NCBI RefSeq assembly: GCF_011634775.1
Contig: NZ_JAALXT010000003.1
Coordinates: 62,001 to 126,000 of the forward strand
From: Thalassoroseus pseudoceratinae
Lineage (GTDB): Bacteria; Planctomycetota; Planctomycetia; Planctomycetales; Planctomycetaceae
DNA length: 64,000 nt
Direction: 5' to 3'
Shown here: positions 1 through 15,000 of the stretch, piece by piece
Numbering within the stretch: position 1 is the stretch's first letter
Layout: each line of letters opens with the position of its first letter
Translations under genes and position numbers: made by a program
Notes under the pieces: generated by a model
What the model saw: only the letters and a program-made list of their open reading frames with translations
Told to the model about the DNA's origin: nothing
The model's database searches: none

Positions 1-1
1 T

Positions 2-3000
2 AACGATCCGATCACGTTGGCGACTCGAATTCGCAATGCGATTGAAACAACGCTAAACAACAACTTCGTTGGCCCCGAACAAGCGGTTACGGTTTCGCAG
101 GATCCGACCGATCGCACGATCGTTTCAGTGGTCGGTACCGCGTTCTCGGCGGACGTCTCTGTAAGCGGCGAGGGCATTGAACTCGGTGATGGCGCGATCG
201 TTCCGCAACTCGACCGGATCAACGTTTACTTCAACACCAATGATCCGCTCGATCCAGTCACTGCGACGGTCGCTTCCAACTACCGGTTGGTTGACGCGAT
301 CACTGGCGACACGACGCTGCCAACGAACGTTTTGTTCTATGAGTCTTCGAATACGGTTTCATTGCAATTCGCCAATCCAATTGATGGCGAACTCTACAAT
401 TTGAAAATCGGTCAGGACTTCCAAGGTGGAGCCACGATCACGCCGTTCAATGAGACGAACGACGACAACTCGAGCTTCAACACCGCCACCGATCTTGGCG
501 AACTCTTGTCATCAGCTGGTCGTGTCATCAACGCGTTGATTGAGCCGCAGGATGCGTTTGTGTTGCTCCCACCAGAACCGGGTGGCAACGACGAGCCTGG
601 TCATCGGGATGTCACGCCGCAAAACCATTTGCAGTTCAACGAAGACGGTACTCCGCTGCAGGTACCGAAACAGATTCCCGTCATCAACTACAATTTCCAG
701 ACGGTTTACGGATTCAACGAAGGTGGCGTTCAACAAGAGAACACGATTTCCGACTTGCAAAAACAACGCATTCGAGAAATCTTCGACTTGTTCAGCTACT
801 ACGCCGGTGTGCAATTCGTCGAGACGGAATCGAAAGGTTTGACGATCGCGGTTGGTCAGATCAATGTCAGCCAGTTCCCTGGCGGACCGCAGGTCACGAA
901 GATCGAGCCGCGTGCGAACGACCAAGTCGAGTACGCGGTCGTTCCGCTGACGCAAACGAACGGTGCAATTAATCCGTTCTCAACGGGCTTGTTGATCATG
1001 GACGGTAACGAGCCGTTCAACCAAGACAACAACGAATACGGTGGATTCTTCTTCCGTCAGGCGATGGAAGGGATTGGTCAGGCAATCGGTTTGGGCAGTG
1101 CCTTCGAACTGGCCGCCATCATGGGTGAAGAAACCGTCGGTGTCGCCGGGGCGAATCCAATCGGCGAACCGGTCTTCCCTGGTGATCACGACATCACTCA
1201 CTTACGGCGTTTGTACCCACGTCACGCGACGGACATCGATCTTTATCAGTTCAACGTCACAGAAACTGGGACTCTCAATGCCCAGACGTTCGCTCAACGA
1301 CTGGTGAACCAAAACGGCGCGGACAATGTGCCGGATGGGACGCCTGAACCGAGTCTGTTGAACTCGCATTTGATCTTGTTCGATGCCGATGGAAACGTTC
1401 TCGCCAGCAACGATGATTACTTCAGCAAAGATTCGCTGATTGAGGTCATGCTCCAGTCGGGCACCTATTACATTGGTGTGAGTGCCGCCGGAAATGACGA
1501 CTACGACCCGAGCGTTCGAAATAGTGGTTTTGGCGGTCAGAGTGACGGCGAATACGAACTGCGTTTGGGCTTCACGCCGCAACCATCTGACACGGCAACC
1601 ATCCTCGATGCCGACGGCAACCCAACGCCATTGGATGGTGATGCCGACGGCGTAGCTGGCGGAGAGTTCACCTTCTCCTTCCGCGGCAACGACGGCACCA
1701 ATACGATTTATGTGGATGTCACCAATACGGATTCCGGCAGTGGTTCAGTGGCCAATCCGTACCAAAGTCTTTCGGACGCATTTGCCGCAGCTACACCGGA
1801 TACGATCGTTCGTGTCAGTGGCAACGTGAGCGATACGCCCTACATCATCGGGGTGGACAACAACGGCAATCCGGTCGCGGGGGCGCAACTTGCGAACTTG
1901 GAAGTCCCTGAAGGCGTGACATTGATGATCGACGCAGGTGCGATCTTCAAGTTGAGCAATGCCAATATCGACGTCGGATCGGAATCGGCCCTCGTCTCTC
2001 GCGAAGGTGCGGCATTGCAGGTCTTGGGGACCACCGATGACGATGTGATCTTCACGTCGTACCGCGACGATCTGTTCGGTGGCGATAGCGACGGTGTCGG
2101 CCCCAACGTTCGACCCGACGACTGGGGTGGCTTGGTCTTCCGCGAAGACTCGGACTTCGACAACTTCCAGACCTTCAACACCATGAACCCAGGGCAGGCC
2201 GAAGCGGTCTTCCTGAACTACGTCAATCACGCCACGATTCTGTTCGGTGGTGGTCTGGTAGCGACCGGATCGGGATCGGCAAGTTTCGACCCGATTACTT
2301 TGTTCGCGTACTCACAGGACGAAGCGATCGCGTTGGACAGCGTGCCAACCGGTAGTGAGTTCCGTGGCTTCGGTCCGCGTCCGACGTTGTCCTTCAACAC
2401 GATCTTCGACAACGCCGGAAACGCGATTTCCGCTAACCCGAACAACTTCAGCGACACGCTGGGGCGGATCGGTCCCGATATCCACGACAACACAATCCAA
2501 CGAAACACCGTCAATGGATTGTTCGTCCGCATCAACCAGTCTGGCAATCAAGCTCTCGACGAGTTGGAAGTTGGTGCGCAATTCGATGATACGGATATTG
2601 TCCACGTCGTGACTCAAAACTTGATCGTCTCCGGCAACCCCGGTGGTTCGGTTGAGTTCAACAACGTCACCCGTCCGCGATTCTCCGGGCGATTGACGAT
2701 TGACCCGGGTGTGGTTGTGAAACTCGGTTCCTCGCGAATCGAAGCCGAACGTGGTGGCGCTCAAGTCATCGCTGAGGGAACCGATGACAACCCGATCATC
2801 TTCACGTCGATCTTCGACGATACCTACGGCGGCAGCGGCACGTTCGACACGAACAACGACAATGACGATGTCGATCAAGACGGCGTCGCCGACTTGCCAA
2901 CGATGCACGCGGACGTACTGGAAGGCACTTCGCGAGAAGAGTTCGAAGCTCTTGAGTCCGTCACTGGTCACAGTCGCTACAGCACGAAAACACCACCAGT

Positions 3001-6000
3001 GCTGGCCCAGGCCGACGCGCGGCCCGGCGATGATATTCTGACGATCGTGTTGGACTTCAAAGAAGTCGGCGAGGCAACCTCGTCCGATATCTTCAATAAC
3101 GTTGTTGACGCGATTGACCTGTCTTCGTTCGGCTTCACACCTGCGGACTTCGATACGATCGCCCAATCGGTCCTAGCTGCCGTCGAGTTCGACTACTTCG
3201 GCATTCCACAAGGAACCACCCCTGTGCCAGTGGGTGAGGACCTGGTCATCGACTTCCTGATCGGCGATATCGGAACCGCCCCGATTGGTGTGACCGAATA
3301 TTATTACGTTCAGATTGGCTCGGGTGTTTCTGGTCCTGGTTTCAATGGGCCGCTCGGTGTTGCTGGTGGATCGGTTGTACGCAACGCGACGGGCGTTGGT
3401 CCTGCCTTCGGAATCCAGACTGGGGACGTGGTCGCCACGGTCTTCACAGATATCGTCTCCACCATCGCAGGCGTCCAAGGCGATTTGGTAGCGACGACCA
3501 ATGCAATTGCCGGGACAACTTCGCACGAGATCGGCCATACCGTCTCGCTTGACCACATCAACAGGGCTGGAGTGGTCACACCAAACGGCAAGCCGCCGAT
3601 CATGGGAACCGGTGCGATCGACCTGCCGGATAGCGACCGGATTATCGATCGCGAGTTCTCCCTGAGTGGTCAGAACCAAGAGGCTGGGAATCAATCACAG
3701 TTCCACATTCAGCAACTTGTCGACGCACTCGGTACGCACTTGATTGACGGCACGGGTGGTACACCCCCGGTCATTCCAGGTGTGGAACGAGGAACGGCAG
3801 CTCCTGGGGACTGGGCAGGGATTGTCTTCAACGCAACGAGCTCTGGATCGTTCAACAACATCCGGGTGTCGTACGCAGGTGGTGGTGCCCCAGCAGAAGG
3901 TGATTTCGCCGAATTCAATCCGCTGGAAATCCATCAAGCCGAAGTGCGTGTCGTTAACAGCGATTTCCGCTTGAACGCTGACGGAACGGGTCCTGCGGGA
4001 CAAGATGTCGATCGAAATGGTCGTGGTGAGAACTCCTCCGCGACGATCTTCGTCCGTGGTGCTCAGCCAATTATCATGGACAACGACTTCCGGGATAACG
4101 ACGGAAATACGATCAGCATCAACGCGAATGCTTTGATCGCAGATACGTTGGCTGATACCGGTAACGTGACTGGGTTCGCTTACTCGGGAGCCGAAGAACA
4201 AGCGTTGTTCACCAGCTTCGCGAACAACCGTGGCCCATTGGTTCGGATCAACCGGATTACCGGTTCCGACGACACCGACGCCGGCATCGATGTCACAAAC
4301 GGGATGGAAGTTCGGGGTACGGAAGGCTTGGCCTTCAACGATAGTGACATCGCACCCTCGGTTATTACAACCGACACGGTTTGGGACGACACCGACATCG
4401 TCCACGTGGTCCGCGACGAAATTCGCACGACGAATATGCACACCTTCGGCAGCTTGCTGCTCCAAAGTAGTGCGACTTCGAGTCTCGTTGTGAAACTTTT
4501 GGGAGCAACGGCAGGATTCACCGCCGACGGTGAACCACTTGATATCGACGATCGCATCGGTGGTACCGTGCAGATCGTTGGGGCCCCTGGCTTCCCAGTT
4601 GTAATGACTTCGCTTAACGACGACTCCGTGTCCGCCGGGTTCCGCCCAGACGGCTTCCCGAATAGCGACACGAACGGCGACGGAAGTAGCGGTGCTGCAC
4701 CGTCCGCTGGCGATTGGCGAAGCATTCAGTTCAATCAATACGCGAACGATCGCAACGTTGATATCATTCTGGAAGCTGAACGAGGTGGCGGTGTCGGTCC
4801 GGACACGAACGCACAACGCACCCTCGCCGAGCCACTTGGTTTGTTAGCCAGCAACGGCACAAAAGGTTCCGATGCCAACAACCGTGCCGGGTTCGAAATT
4901 CACGGGATTATCAATCCGGATGGCAACGACGATCGCGATACCTATAGCTTCATCGCCCAAACAGGGACGGAAGTTTGGATCGACATTGACCGCACCGATT
5001 CCTCGCTCGATACATTCATCGAGCTGATGAACTCGGCTGGGGTGGTGATTGCGAGTTCCGATAGTAATACGGTCTTGAATGTCGACCGACTCGGGAACCC
5101 CCGTCCGAACACGATCGGGTTGCCGTTGATTAAGGATTCTCGCGACGGTGGCGACTTCTACACCACCAACCCGAAAGACGCCGGGATGCGGGTTGTGTTG
5201 CCGGGGATCGAAGGCGACGACAACATCTACTACCTGCGAGTGAGCAGTCGGGGAACTCCGGATAGTGGCGAATACACTTCGGGTCAGTACGAACTGCAAG
5301 TCCGTTTGCAGCAAGAGGACGAGCATGCCGGCTCGACCGTGCGGTTTGCGGATATTCGCTACTCGACCGACGGGATCGAAGTCAGTGGGTTGCCGTCCAA
5401 TTCACCGCTGACTGGCGAAGCCGGGGAAAGTGGTCTAGACGGAGCCGAAACGAACAACTCCTTCGGCACCGCAGACAGTCTTGGCAACTTGCTCGCTACG
5501 AATCGGAATACGCTCTCCGTGGCCGGTGTTCTTCCGAACGATGCGGACGTTGACTTCTACCGCTTCACAGTGGATTACCAAGACATCGACCCGACATTCG
5601 ACGGCGATGACTTTGAACGCTTCGCGGTCACCTTCGATATCGACTATGCCGAAGGTTTTGCAGGCGGCGATATGACGTTGTTCGTGTTCGACGACACGGG
5701 CCGTTTGGTGCTGATGTCGCAGGATTCGCGGAATCAAGCCGACGTTCCAGCACCGCTCAACGGCAACGATAGCGATGACCTCACCCGTGGCACAAACAGT
5801 TCGACCGATCCGTTCTTGGGGCCGGTGGAATTGCCACAGGGCGACTACATCGTAGCCGTCGCAACCGACTTCGAAGACCCAACGGATCTCTCGCGGTCCT
5901 CACGCGTGCCGCAGGTGCTCACGCAATTCACCGATGCCAACTCAGCCTTCCCGCTCACCCGTGTGGAGCCGAACTTGGCGGTCGATCGGATCGTGGAAGA

Positions 6001-9000
6001 CCATATTGATTACGACGGATTCTTCACGCTCCCTGACGCCGACGAAGACAGCACGTTCATCGGGGAAACATTTGAGCAAGGTGCGTCAACCGATCAGCGG
6101 AATGACGAGCAAGAACTGAAGAAGATTGTCGACACTCGGGATGCCGAAATCGAATTGGGCAGTTCCTTCGTACCTTGGTACTTAGGGGACGTAGGGTTGT
6201 TCGTGGTCGAACCATTGGGCAACAACACCAGCCGAGTTCGAATCGTGGACCCGTTCACCGGGCATGAGGAAGTGGTTGTCGGTGTTGTCAACGAACGTCT
6301 GGAGGACCTGACCGTTCGCATGACCGACGGGCGATTGATCTCGTTCGATAGCCAGAACGGAACCCCGACCGACGGCAATACCGGCGGGTTCAACCAAATC
6401 GATACCACGAACATTGCCAACGACGATTTCAATCAGTTCAACGACACCATTACCAACAACCGGACCGGCGGCAACCTCGTCACGTATTCCGGACCGAACG
6501 ATATCGCACCTCCTGGAAGTAACAACAACGGGGTTGGGTTCACCTGGAATGCTATTTCGCTCAACGAAAACCGCGACTTGTTCTTGCGAGACGGCGGTCC
6601 CGGAAGCACCAATGATGGCTACTTCGCGATCGGAACGCGAAACGACTTGATCCGTGCCGGCAATAGTCCAACGGGGTTGATCACCTACAACGTTCTCTAC
6701 CAGTTCAATTCAAACGGCAGCGCGGTCGGCAATAGCCGAAATCCCAACTCGCAGGTGATTGGAGCGGGAACGAACATCGAAGAACGTGGGATTCTCGACA
6801 CCAGTGTTGGTGCCACGGGTGACATGGTCAACGGTTCGGACCTCATCACAGGGATGGCTGTCGTCAACGGCATTGTCTGGGCCGTCGATGAAAGTGGCGA
6901 CCTCTACACGATCTCAGGTGCGACCAGCACGAACGCTCAGTTGAACTTCGTGACAACGGTCTTGGACGAAGCCGGCAATCCAATTCAGTTCACAGGCCTG
7001 ACCCCAGGACCAGAACGGACCGAAGATGGTCGGTACGAAGACACTCTCTTTGCAACCGACGCCAACGGTCGATTGTACGCCATCGCAACCGGCGATGATT
7101 TCGCCACGGTCGACACTACGGAACAAGCCGGTGATTTGCTGCCAGTGTTCTTCAATGCTCAGCGTAGCGTCCAGTTGACGAGTTCGTTCGGAACTCCTCT
7201 CAGTGGTCAAGAAGGTTTGGTGTTCTCGAACCTGACGGAGAACCTATGGCATATCGAAGGCGACCGCGGTGCTGATCCGGGACACGGTCTCGATACCACC
7301 TTCGATCGTCGTCGTCTCTACGATCCAGTCCCCACGGATCGCTACGACCCGCGTTCACCTGAGACACTCGGTGGTGACACCGGTCGGATTGGCTCGTCGA
7401 GTTTGCAATTCGGTGCCGGTGGTCTCGGTGACGACTACGAATTCGCGGGTGGGGCTCACGGGAGCATCGAAACGAATACGTTCGATCTGACCGGCTACTC
7501 CGCGTTGGATGAACCGTCGTTGTACTTCAACTACTACCTGGAAACGGAAAACGCCCAGTACGATCCGCTTTCGAGCCAAGACGAATTGTTCCGGGACTCA
7601 CTGCGAGTCTTCATCGCCAACGACTCTGGTGAGTGGCAGTTGCTCACCACGAACAATGAGTACGACCCTGTCGACATCCTGCGGGGTGACGAACTCAACA
7701 ACTCGTCAATCTTCGATGTTCAACAGACGTTCGACATCGAACAACGGGATAGCTGGCGACAAGTGAAGGTGGACCTCGGTCCGTATGCAGGACAAGAAAA
7801 CCTGCGACTGCGAATCGACTTCAGCACCTTCGGTTCGATGGGAACCGGTCTGATCGACACGGTCGGTGAAGAACTTCGTGCGGTGAACGGTTGGCAAATC
7901 GCCAACGGTGACACCTTCACCATTGCTGGAACGTCTCCGTCGACCGTCCTCGCTGCTGCTCAAAATGTCGATAATGGTGGTTGGAATACGAACCCGAATC
8001 CTGATATTCAAAATGCCACAACACGGCCGCACGTTTCCATCGACGGAGCTGGAGATGGCACGTTCGACTACTACAGCTTTACAGTGGCTAATGCGGGTGA
8101 CGTCGGCACCTTTGATATCGATGACGAAAACTTCGCTACGCAACTGTTCTTGTTCAATGATAGTGGGACAGTAATCGCAAGTAGCGCGTTTGGCGCCGAT
8201 ATCCAAGATTTCACATTCGCGTCCGCAGGGACTTACTATCTTGGAGTGTCGTCGTTCGGTTCGACGGACGACGCTGGAGCCATCGTTGGTAATCCGCCGC
8301 AAATGGGCGATGTCTATACATTGCATCTGTCGCTAGACAATCACCCGCTGAACCCGCTCGGGCAAGACCCCATCGCAGAGGTGGAACCGAACCATCCGGA
8401 AGACGTAACTTTCGAGTTCGACAACGACTTCACTGTCGTCTTCCCAACGGGTTCGCGAATCAATGACGGCGACGAAATCGAAGTCAATGACGTTCAAGAT
8501 GCGATCTTTGAGTTCACGCAAGATGCGTCCAGCTACACCGGCGCGAATATTCCCGTCGAGTACAGCAAGACCGACACCGCTCAAGAAGTGGCTCGTGCGT
8601 TCCGAGATGCGGTGCGAGCAACCTTCGGTTCCGATTTGGTCGTGAATGCAGAACTGGATCAACCGCAACGGGTGAACTTGTTCTCGGTGGCCGACGTGAT
8701 CGACGTCACCGTCCGAAACACGTCGCAGATCGAACTGGAAGGGATCGGCGGTGGCCAAGCCGGGTTCGAGGCTGCGAGTACCAACACTCGAATTCGTGTC
8801 CACTCGGGCATGAACCGGTTTGACGACGGAGCCGTGAGTGATGGCATCGGACGGGAAACCCCCGAAAACTCCGATGTGGTCACGCAGATCAAGAATGCTT
8901 TGGTCGATGTCTACACCGACGCGAACGCTGACGAATTCTGGCGTGAGCAGGTCTTCAAGAACTATCGCGAAGTCATCCGTATCATCAAGCTCGATGTGAC

Positions 9001-12000
9001 CGACGCCGGTCCGCTCGGGTTGACCGAAGCGAATGGAGCCCGCGGACGCATCGAAGATGGGGAAGCCGTCGGCAACCCACTGCCGACCGTCAACGGTCAG
9101 TATTTGGTCGGTATGCCTGGCGACAGCTTCGGTTCGGTGGCTAACAATAAGGGCTTGGAAAACAATAACTTCGAAGGCGTCTACATTGACGACATTATCA
9201 TCGGCTTTGCGAGCCGAGGTGATTACGTCACCGGAACCGACGTCTACTCGCAAGCTCAGAACACGACGTTCACCTCGACCGCTGCGAGCGAAATCGAAAC
9301 CGGGTTGTACCAACTCGAGATTCGCCGAGCGACCGAATTCGACATCGATCGCCGCGACGACGCTTTCGAAATCTTCCAACAGAAGAACAGCAACACGAAC
9401 TACGATTCAACGCTGGACTTCACAATCGACATCAAGGACTTGCAGACCGGTTCGGATGTCACGGTTGTCGCCCCTCGTGGGGCGGAGATCGCTGAAGGCC
9501 AGACGTTCCTGGTCAGCGATGGCGTGAACACCTTCACCTTCGAGTTTGCTCAGACCGCTCTCGCAGCCGAATTGTCACGCGGTGACACTCTGAACAACAG
9601 CAGCTTGTTCACCCTCACCAATACCGGTGATACGAACATCGCAACCGTGGACCTGACTCTGCCAAGTGGTCTTGTCTTCGACGTCAATCAGTCGAACATT
9701 ACGGTGTCATCTGGAGGAAGCCTGACCGGCATCAGCACAACGCCGGACTTCCAAGGCAGTAATGGCCGTGTGTTGCGAGTGTCCTTCAGCAACTTTGAAC
9801 CGGGTGAAACCGTTTCCTTCGGGATGGACGTGGACCAAAACGACGGTGACCCTAACAACGGTGAGGAAACCATCAACGGTTCAAGCATCGTTGGAACACA
9901 AGTTCTGTTCCGCGATGTCAATGGTGATACCGTCCTCAACGAGGCCTTCCAGCCTGTACCAGACCTGAATGGTCCAGCAGGACGGATCACCGGGGGTAGT
10001 AGTGTCCGAGCGGGCAACGTCGCCGTGCCGTTCCTCGTGGACGACCGGGCCAGCACCATCGCTGCCGCGATGCGGGACGCGATCAATCGGGTTTCGAATT
10101 CGAATCCAAATCCGCAACCGCTCGATCCGCTCAACCCGGTTCTGCTCGACGTGGTGGCCGGAATCGATGATGGAACCGATGCGAGTGCATCTTCGAGCAC
10201 GAGTAACCGGGTCAACCTGTTCGGTGCCGTCGACTTCTTCGCACCGAATGGCGTTAACCTCGATCTGACTCGTGGCGTCACCGGTACGGTCAATCGCGGA
10301 ATTCGGGACGACTCGTTCGCCTCGAACCTCGACCCTGGTCCATTGGGAGCACCGCTCTTTACGATTCCGTCGAGTATCAACTTGGAGTATGTCCAATTCC
10401 TGTCTGACTTGTTCAGCTTCACGAACGACTCACCGACTGGTGAATGGATTACTTCGATCACACTCGACTTGACTGAAGCTCAGCTCCGTAGCAATGAACT
10501 CGGTCTGACTGCACCGGTCTTTGATCCGGCCGCGACAAGCCTGTCCATCCGTGGCACGACTTCGCAGATCAACCTGCCGACGCCGCAGGTGCAAGTCAGC
10601 CCGGACGGTTCGTCGGCGACGGTTAACATTCTCGATTCCAGCCCGTTCGAATCTGGTGAGGAATTCAACTTCGGAATTCCGTTCGCCTCTGGCTTGCCGC
10701 TGGGACCGGAGCTGATCGACACGATTGTCACATTCGAATTTGAGCACCCGATCACTGGTGCAACTCGCACGGTTGAAGGTCGATTCCTCGAAGGGACTGG
10801 TTCGAACTACGCTGTGTTCGTTGCGAACACGGATGCCGGAACTGGTGCCAATATCGGTGAGAAACAAAGCCCGATTTCCTACATCGTGAACACCGGAATC
10901 GGTGACGCGAACTTGGAACGTGAGCAAGGGCAGTTGGTCATCTCGCAAAATAAAATCACCAACACCGCTAACACCGGCATTTCGGTCGATGCTGCTCAGC
11001 GTTCGCAGAGTGCGTTGGCTCCGTTGGGTGTGCCGATCAACTTTGCACCACAAAACGACCAAAACCTCGTGCCTGGTGTGAAGATCGTCAACAACGTGGT
11101 GGCGACCTTTGGTCAGAGTGGGATTTCACTTGCCGGCGACCCGAACTCCGGAACCGTCGCGAATGCCGCCGTACCATTCGCTCGTGTGATCAACAACACA
11201 CTTTACGGTGGGGAGACTCCCACCGGAACTGGGATCAGTGTCACGAACAACGCCAGCCCGACGATTCTCAACAACATCTTCGCGAATCTCACGACCGGGA
11301 TTATCGTCGATGCTTCATCGGACCAAGCGAACACGGTGACCGGGTTCAACCTCTACAGCAACAACGGTAACAACGCGAGTATCGGTGGGACTGTCTTCGG
11401 TCCGACGGCGGTCGTTGCGACGCAAGACATCGTCGCCGATCCGGCACAGCAGTTGTTTGTTGATCCGTCAACGAATAATTTCTATCCGGCGGACGGCTCG
11501 CCAGCCATTGATAGTGCTACGAACTCTTTGCCGGACCGAGCGAGTATCACCTCGTTTGCCGACGCTCTCGGTATTCCGGAATCGACAATCCTGGCTCCTG
11601 ATATCGATCGCTTCGGCCAAACCCGTGTCGATGATCCACAGCAGAACCCGCCATTCAGTGGGGGAACTGAGGAGATCATCAAAGACCGTGGTGCAGTCGA
11701 GCGAGCCGACTTCAACGGGCCGACCGTGGAACTGGTTGATCCAGTCGACAACGGCAACGATCCCGAAGACGAGGATCCCGCAAACACCATCGTTCGACTT
11801 GATAACCCAGCTCAACGCGAGTTCGTGATCAAGTTCAACGACCTCGGAATTGGTATCGATGACGACAGCGTCACCCCGGACAAGTTCACTATCATGTACG
11901 ATGATGGGACTGGCCCGCGAACGCTGGAACTCACGAACGATTACCTCTTCTTCTACAACTCCAATACCAACGAAGTGACGTTGGCACCGGTGGCCGGTCT

Positions 12001-15000
12001 CTATCCATTCGGGACTTACACCATCGTGGTCGACAATGCGGTCAATGGTCAGGGGGTTGCAACTGGTGTTCGCGACGAAGCTGGCAATCCGGTTATCGGC
12101 AACCAGGGCGATGGTTCGGTTCAGTTCACCATTCAGCTCATCGCTGGCGGACTGAGCATCAGCGATGCTCCGATGATTACCGAAGGTGACTTCGGCGAAT
12201 CGTTCGCGAACTTCACCGTAACGTTGACTTCGCCATCCGCCTCCACCGTTTCGGTCGATTACGAAGCGATGGTCGATCCTGATGGAATGAATCCGGCTAC
12301 GGTTGATGAAGACTTCCGTGCCATCACCGGCACCGTCACCTTCAACCCAGGTGAGACGACCCAAACGATTACGATCCCAATCATCGGTGATTCGATGATT
12401 GAGACCGACGAAACGTTCGTGGTCATGCTCAGTAACCCTGTGAACAGCCGATTCGAGACCCCGGATGATCAGGTCGCATTGGGAACAATCATCGACGACG
12501 ATCCGAAGTTCTCCTTCCCGGTCGGTGTGACCGATCCGATGGCACCGGAGAACAGCGGCGAAATCGTCTTCCAAGTTGCCCTGCTCGACGACCCCAAAGC
12601 CAGTGTCGCCGTGGACTTCGCAACTCAGGATGTGACGGGAAGCGACGCCGCAACTGCTGGGGCGGACTACTTCGCGACCAACGGTACATTGGTCTTGAAG
12701 TACAACATCGACGACAACACTTACCGAGTCTTCATCCACTCTGGTGGTTCCACGGAAGAGTTGGATCCGATTGATGCGTCGGACGTTGCGAACTTGGTTG
12801 TTCCGATCAGTGTGGAACTGCTCGACGACTCCCTGGTGGAAGTTCCAGAACGGTTCAACCTCTTGCTGTCGAATGCACGCCGAGTGACGACCGACGGCAA
12901 TGGTCAAATCACCGGCACCGTCGCCGGAACCATCGGTGTGGCTGATGGCGAGGCAACGGGGACCATCACCGACAACGAACCGACCGTCTCCCTGTTCTCT
13001 GCGACAGTGACGGAAGGTGAGGAAGGTGAAGATCGATTCCTCGACTTCCGCGTCGAAGTGGAAGGCGAAGTCGTGACTCCGTTCCAGTTGAACTTCGACA
13101 CTGTCGACGGAACCGCGATCGGCTTCCCAGCGATGGATGCTGACTACCAGTTGCAAGATACCTCGATCACGGTGACAGATGCGGGGACCTATACCGTTCG
13201 GGTGAAAGTCTTCGGTGACGATATCGCCGAAGGGCCATCGGAAACGTTCTCACTGGTCTTGTCGCTCCAGGATCCGGGTTCGGCCAACTTGGTCGGCGGC
13301 CTGAACAATCAACTTGTGGTCTCCGGAACGATCATCGACGACGATACCCCATCGTTCACGATCAGCGATGTCACGGTGATCGAAGGCGACGATCCGGATA
13401 CTCCGGCAACGGCAGTCTTCACCGTCACCTTGCTCAACCGTCCGGAAACCGGTGACTACTATATCGATTACGAAACCGTGGCTGGCACCGCGACCGAAGC
13501 GGATTACACGCCAATCATGGGACGGTTGGAATTCCTCGAAGGTGTGGGACCAGATTCGCAAACCGTCTCAGTGACGATCACGAACGACGATATCCGGGAA
13601 GGTGACGAAGAATTCACGGTCTTGTTGACTCTGCCCGATGTGGATGACCCGAACATCCCGACACCACCGCCGGTACCGGCCATCGTGTTGAAAGAGGAAG
13701 GCACCGGAACGATTCTGGACGACGACTCGCCGAAATTCATGGTCGATGACGTGACCGTCGTCGAAGGCCAAGTCAACTTCGCTGAATTCCTTGTCACAAT
13801 GACCGAACTTCCCCTTGCAGGCGAAACGGCGACGGTTCGCTTCCAAACGCGGGACGGCTCTGCCACGGCCGGTTTGGACTACCAAGCCACCAGCGGCACG
13901 CTGTCCTTCACCGACGCGGATGCAAATGGTCAAATCGTGCGGGTGCCGATCCGAATCGACGACGTCGATGAGTTGTTCGAAGACTTCGAATTGGTCCTCA
14001 GCGACGCCACGAATTCCGGTATCCTTGACGGTATCGGTGTTGGAACGATCCTCGACCGAACCACGACTTTGGAAGAGTTGCTCCAAATTCCGAATCAAAG
14101 CATGCTGACCACGGAAGACATCCGTGAAATCACGCTGCCGCGAACGGATGCAACGGGTGAAGTCATCGTCTACACCGCTGTCAGCAACAACGATCAAGTC
14201 ACGGTGACGGTTGAGGATAACCATATTATTCTCGACCCGGTCGACGGCTTCATCGGCACGGCTGACATCACTGTGACGGCCACGACAGCGAATGAAACCG
14301 CGACTGACACGTTCCGATTGACGGTGCTGTCTCGACCGGAAGCAATCATTACGGATCAGCCAGTTGACCGACTCGCGATTAATGGCTTCCCGGAAGTGGT
14401 CGAAGGTGACTTCGATGGTGGCGATGGCGGCGAAGACTTGTTCTTCTACAATCCGCTCACCGGTGCCAACCGATTCCTGATGAACGGTGTTGCCGACATC
14501 ACGTATCTCACGAACGCCATTGACCCAACCGCGTTGAACGGTAACGACTTTACTCAGCTCGTTGCTGGCGACTTCGGTGGAACGGGCGGCTTCACTGACT
14601 TGTTCTTCTACAACCCGCTCACCGGTAAGAACCGCATGGCGACCTTCCAAGCCGCGGGCGTGTTGCAAGTGGAAACGAACATCGTGGACCCGACCGCAAT
14701 CAATGGCAACGACTTCACGGATGTCAGCTCCGGTAGCTTCCGCGTCTCGGCTGCGAATGACGGCGACGACTTGTTCTTCTGGAACCGAACGACCGGTAAG
14801 AACCGAATTGTGGCCTTCAACTCGACAAGCCCGATTCCAACGCAGGCATCGGTGCAGACCAACTTCGTCAATCCTGCGGCGATCAACGGTAACGACTTCG
14901 ATACCGTGGTCACGGGGAACTTCGACGGAGAAGGTTTGGACGACCTGTACTTCTGGAACGGAACAACTGGTAAGAATCGGCACATCACGCTGGTTCAGTC

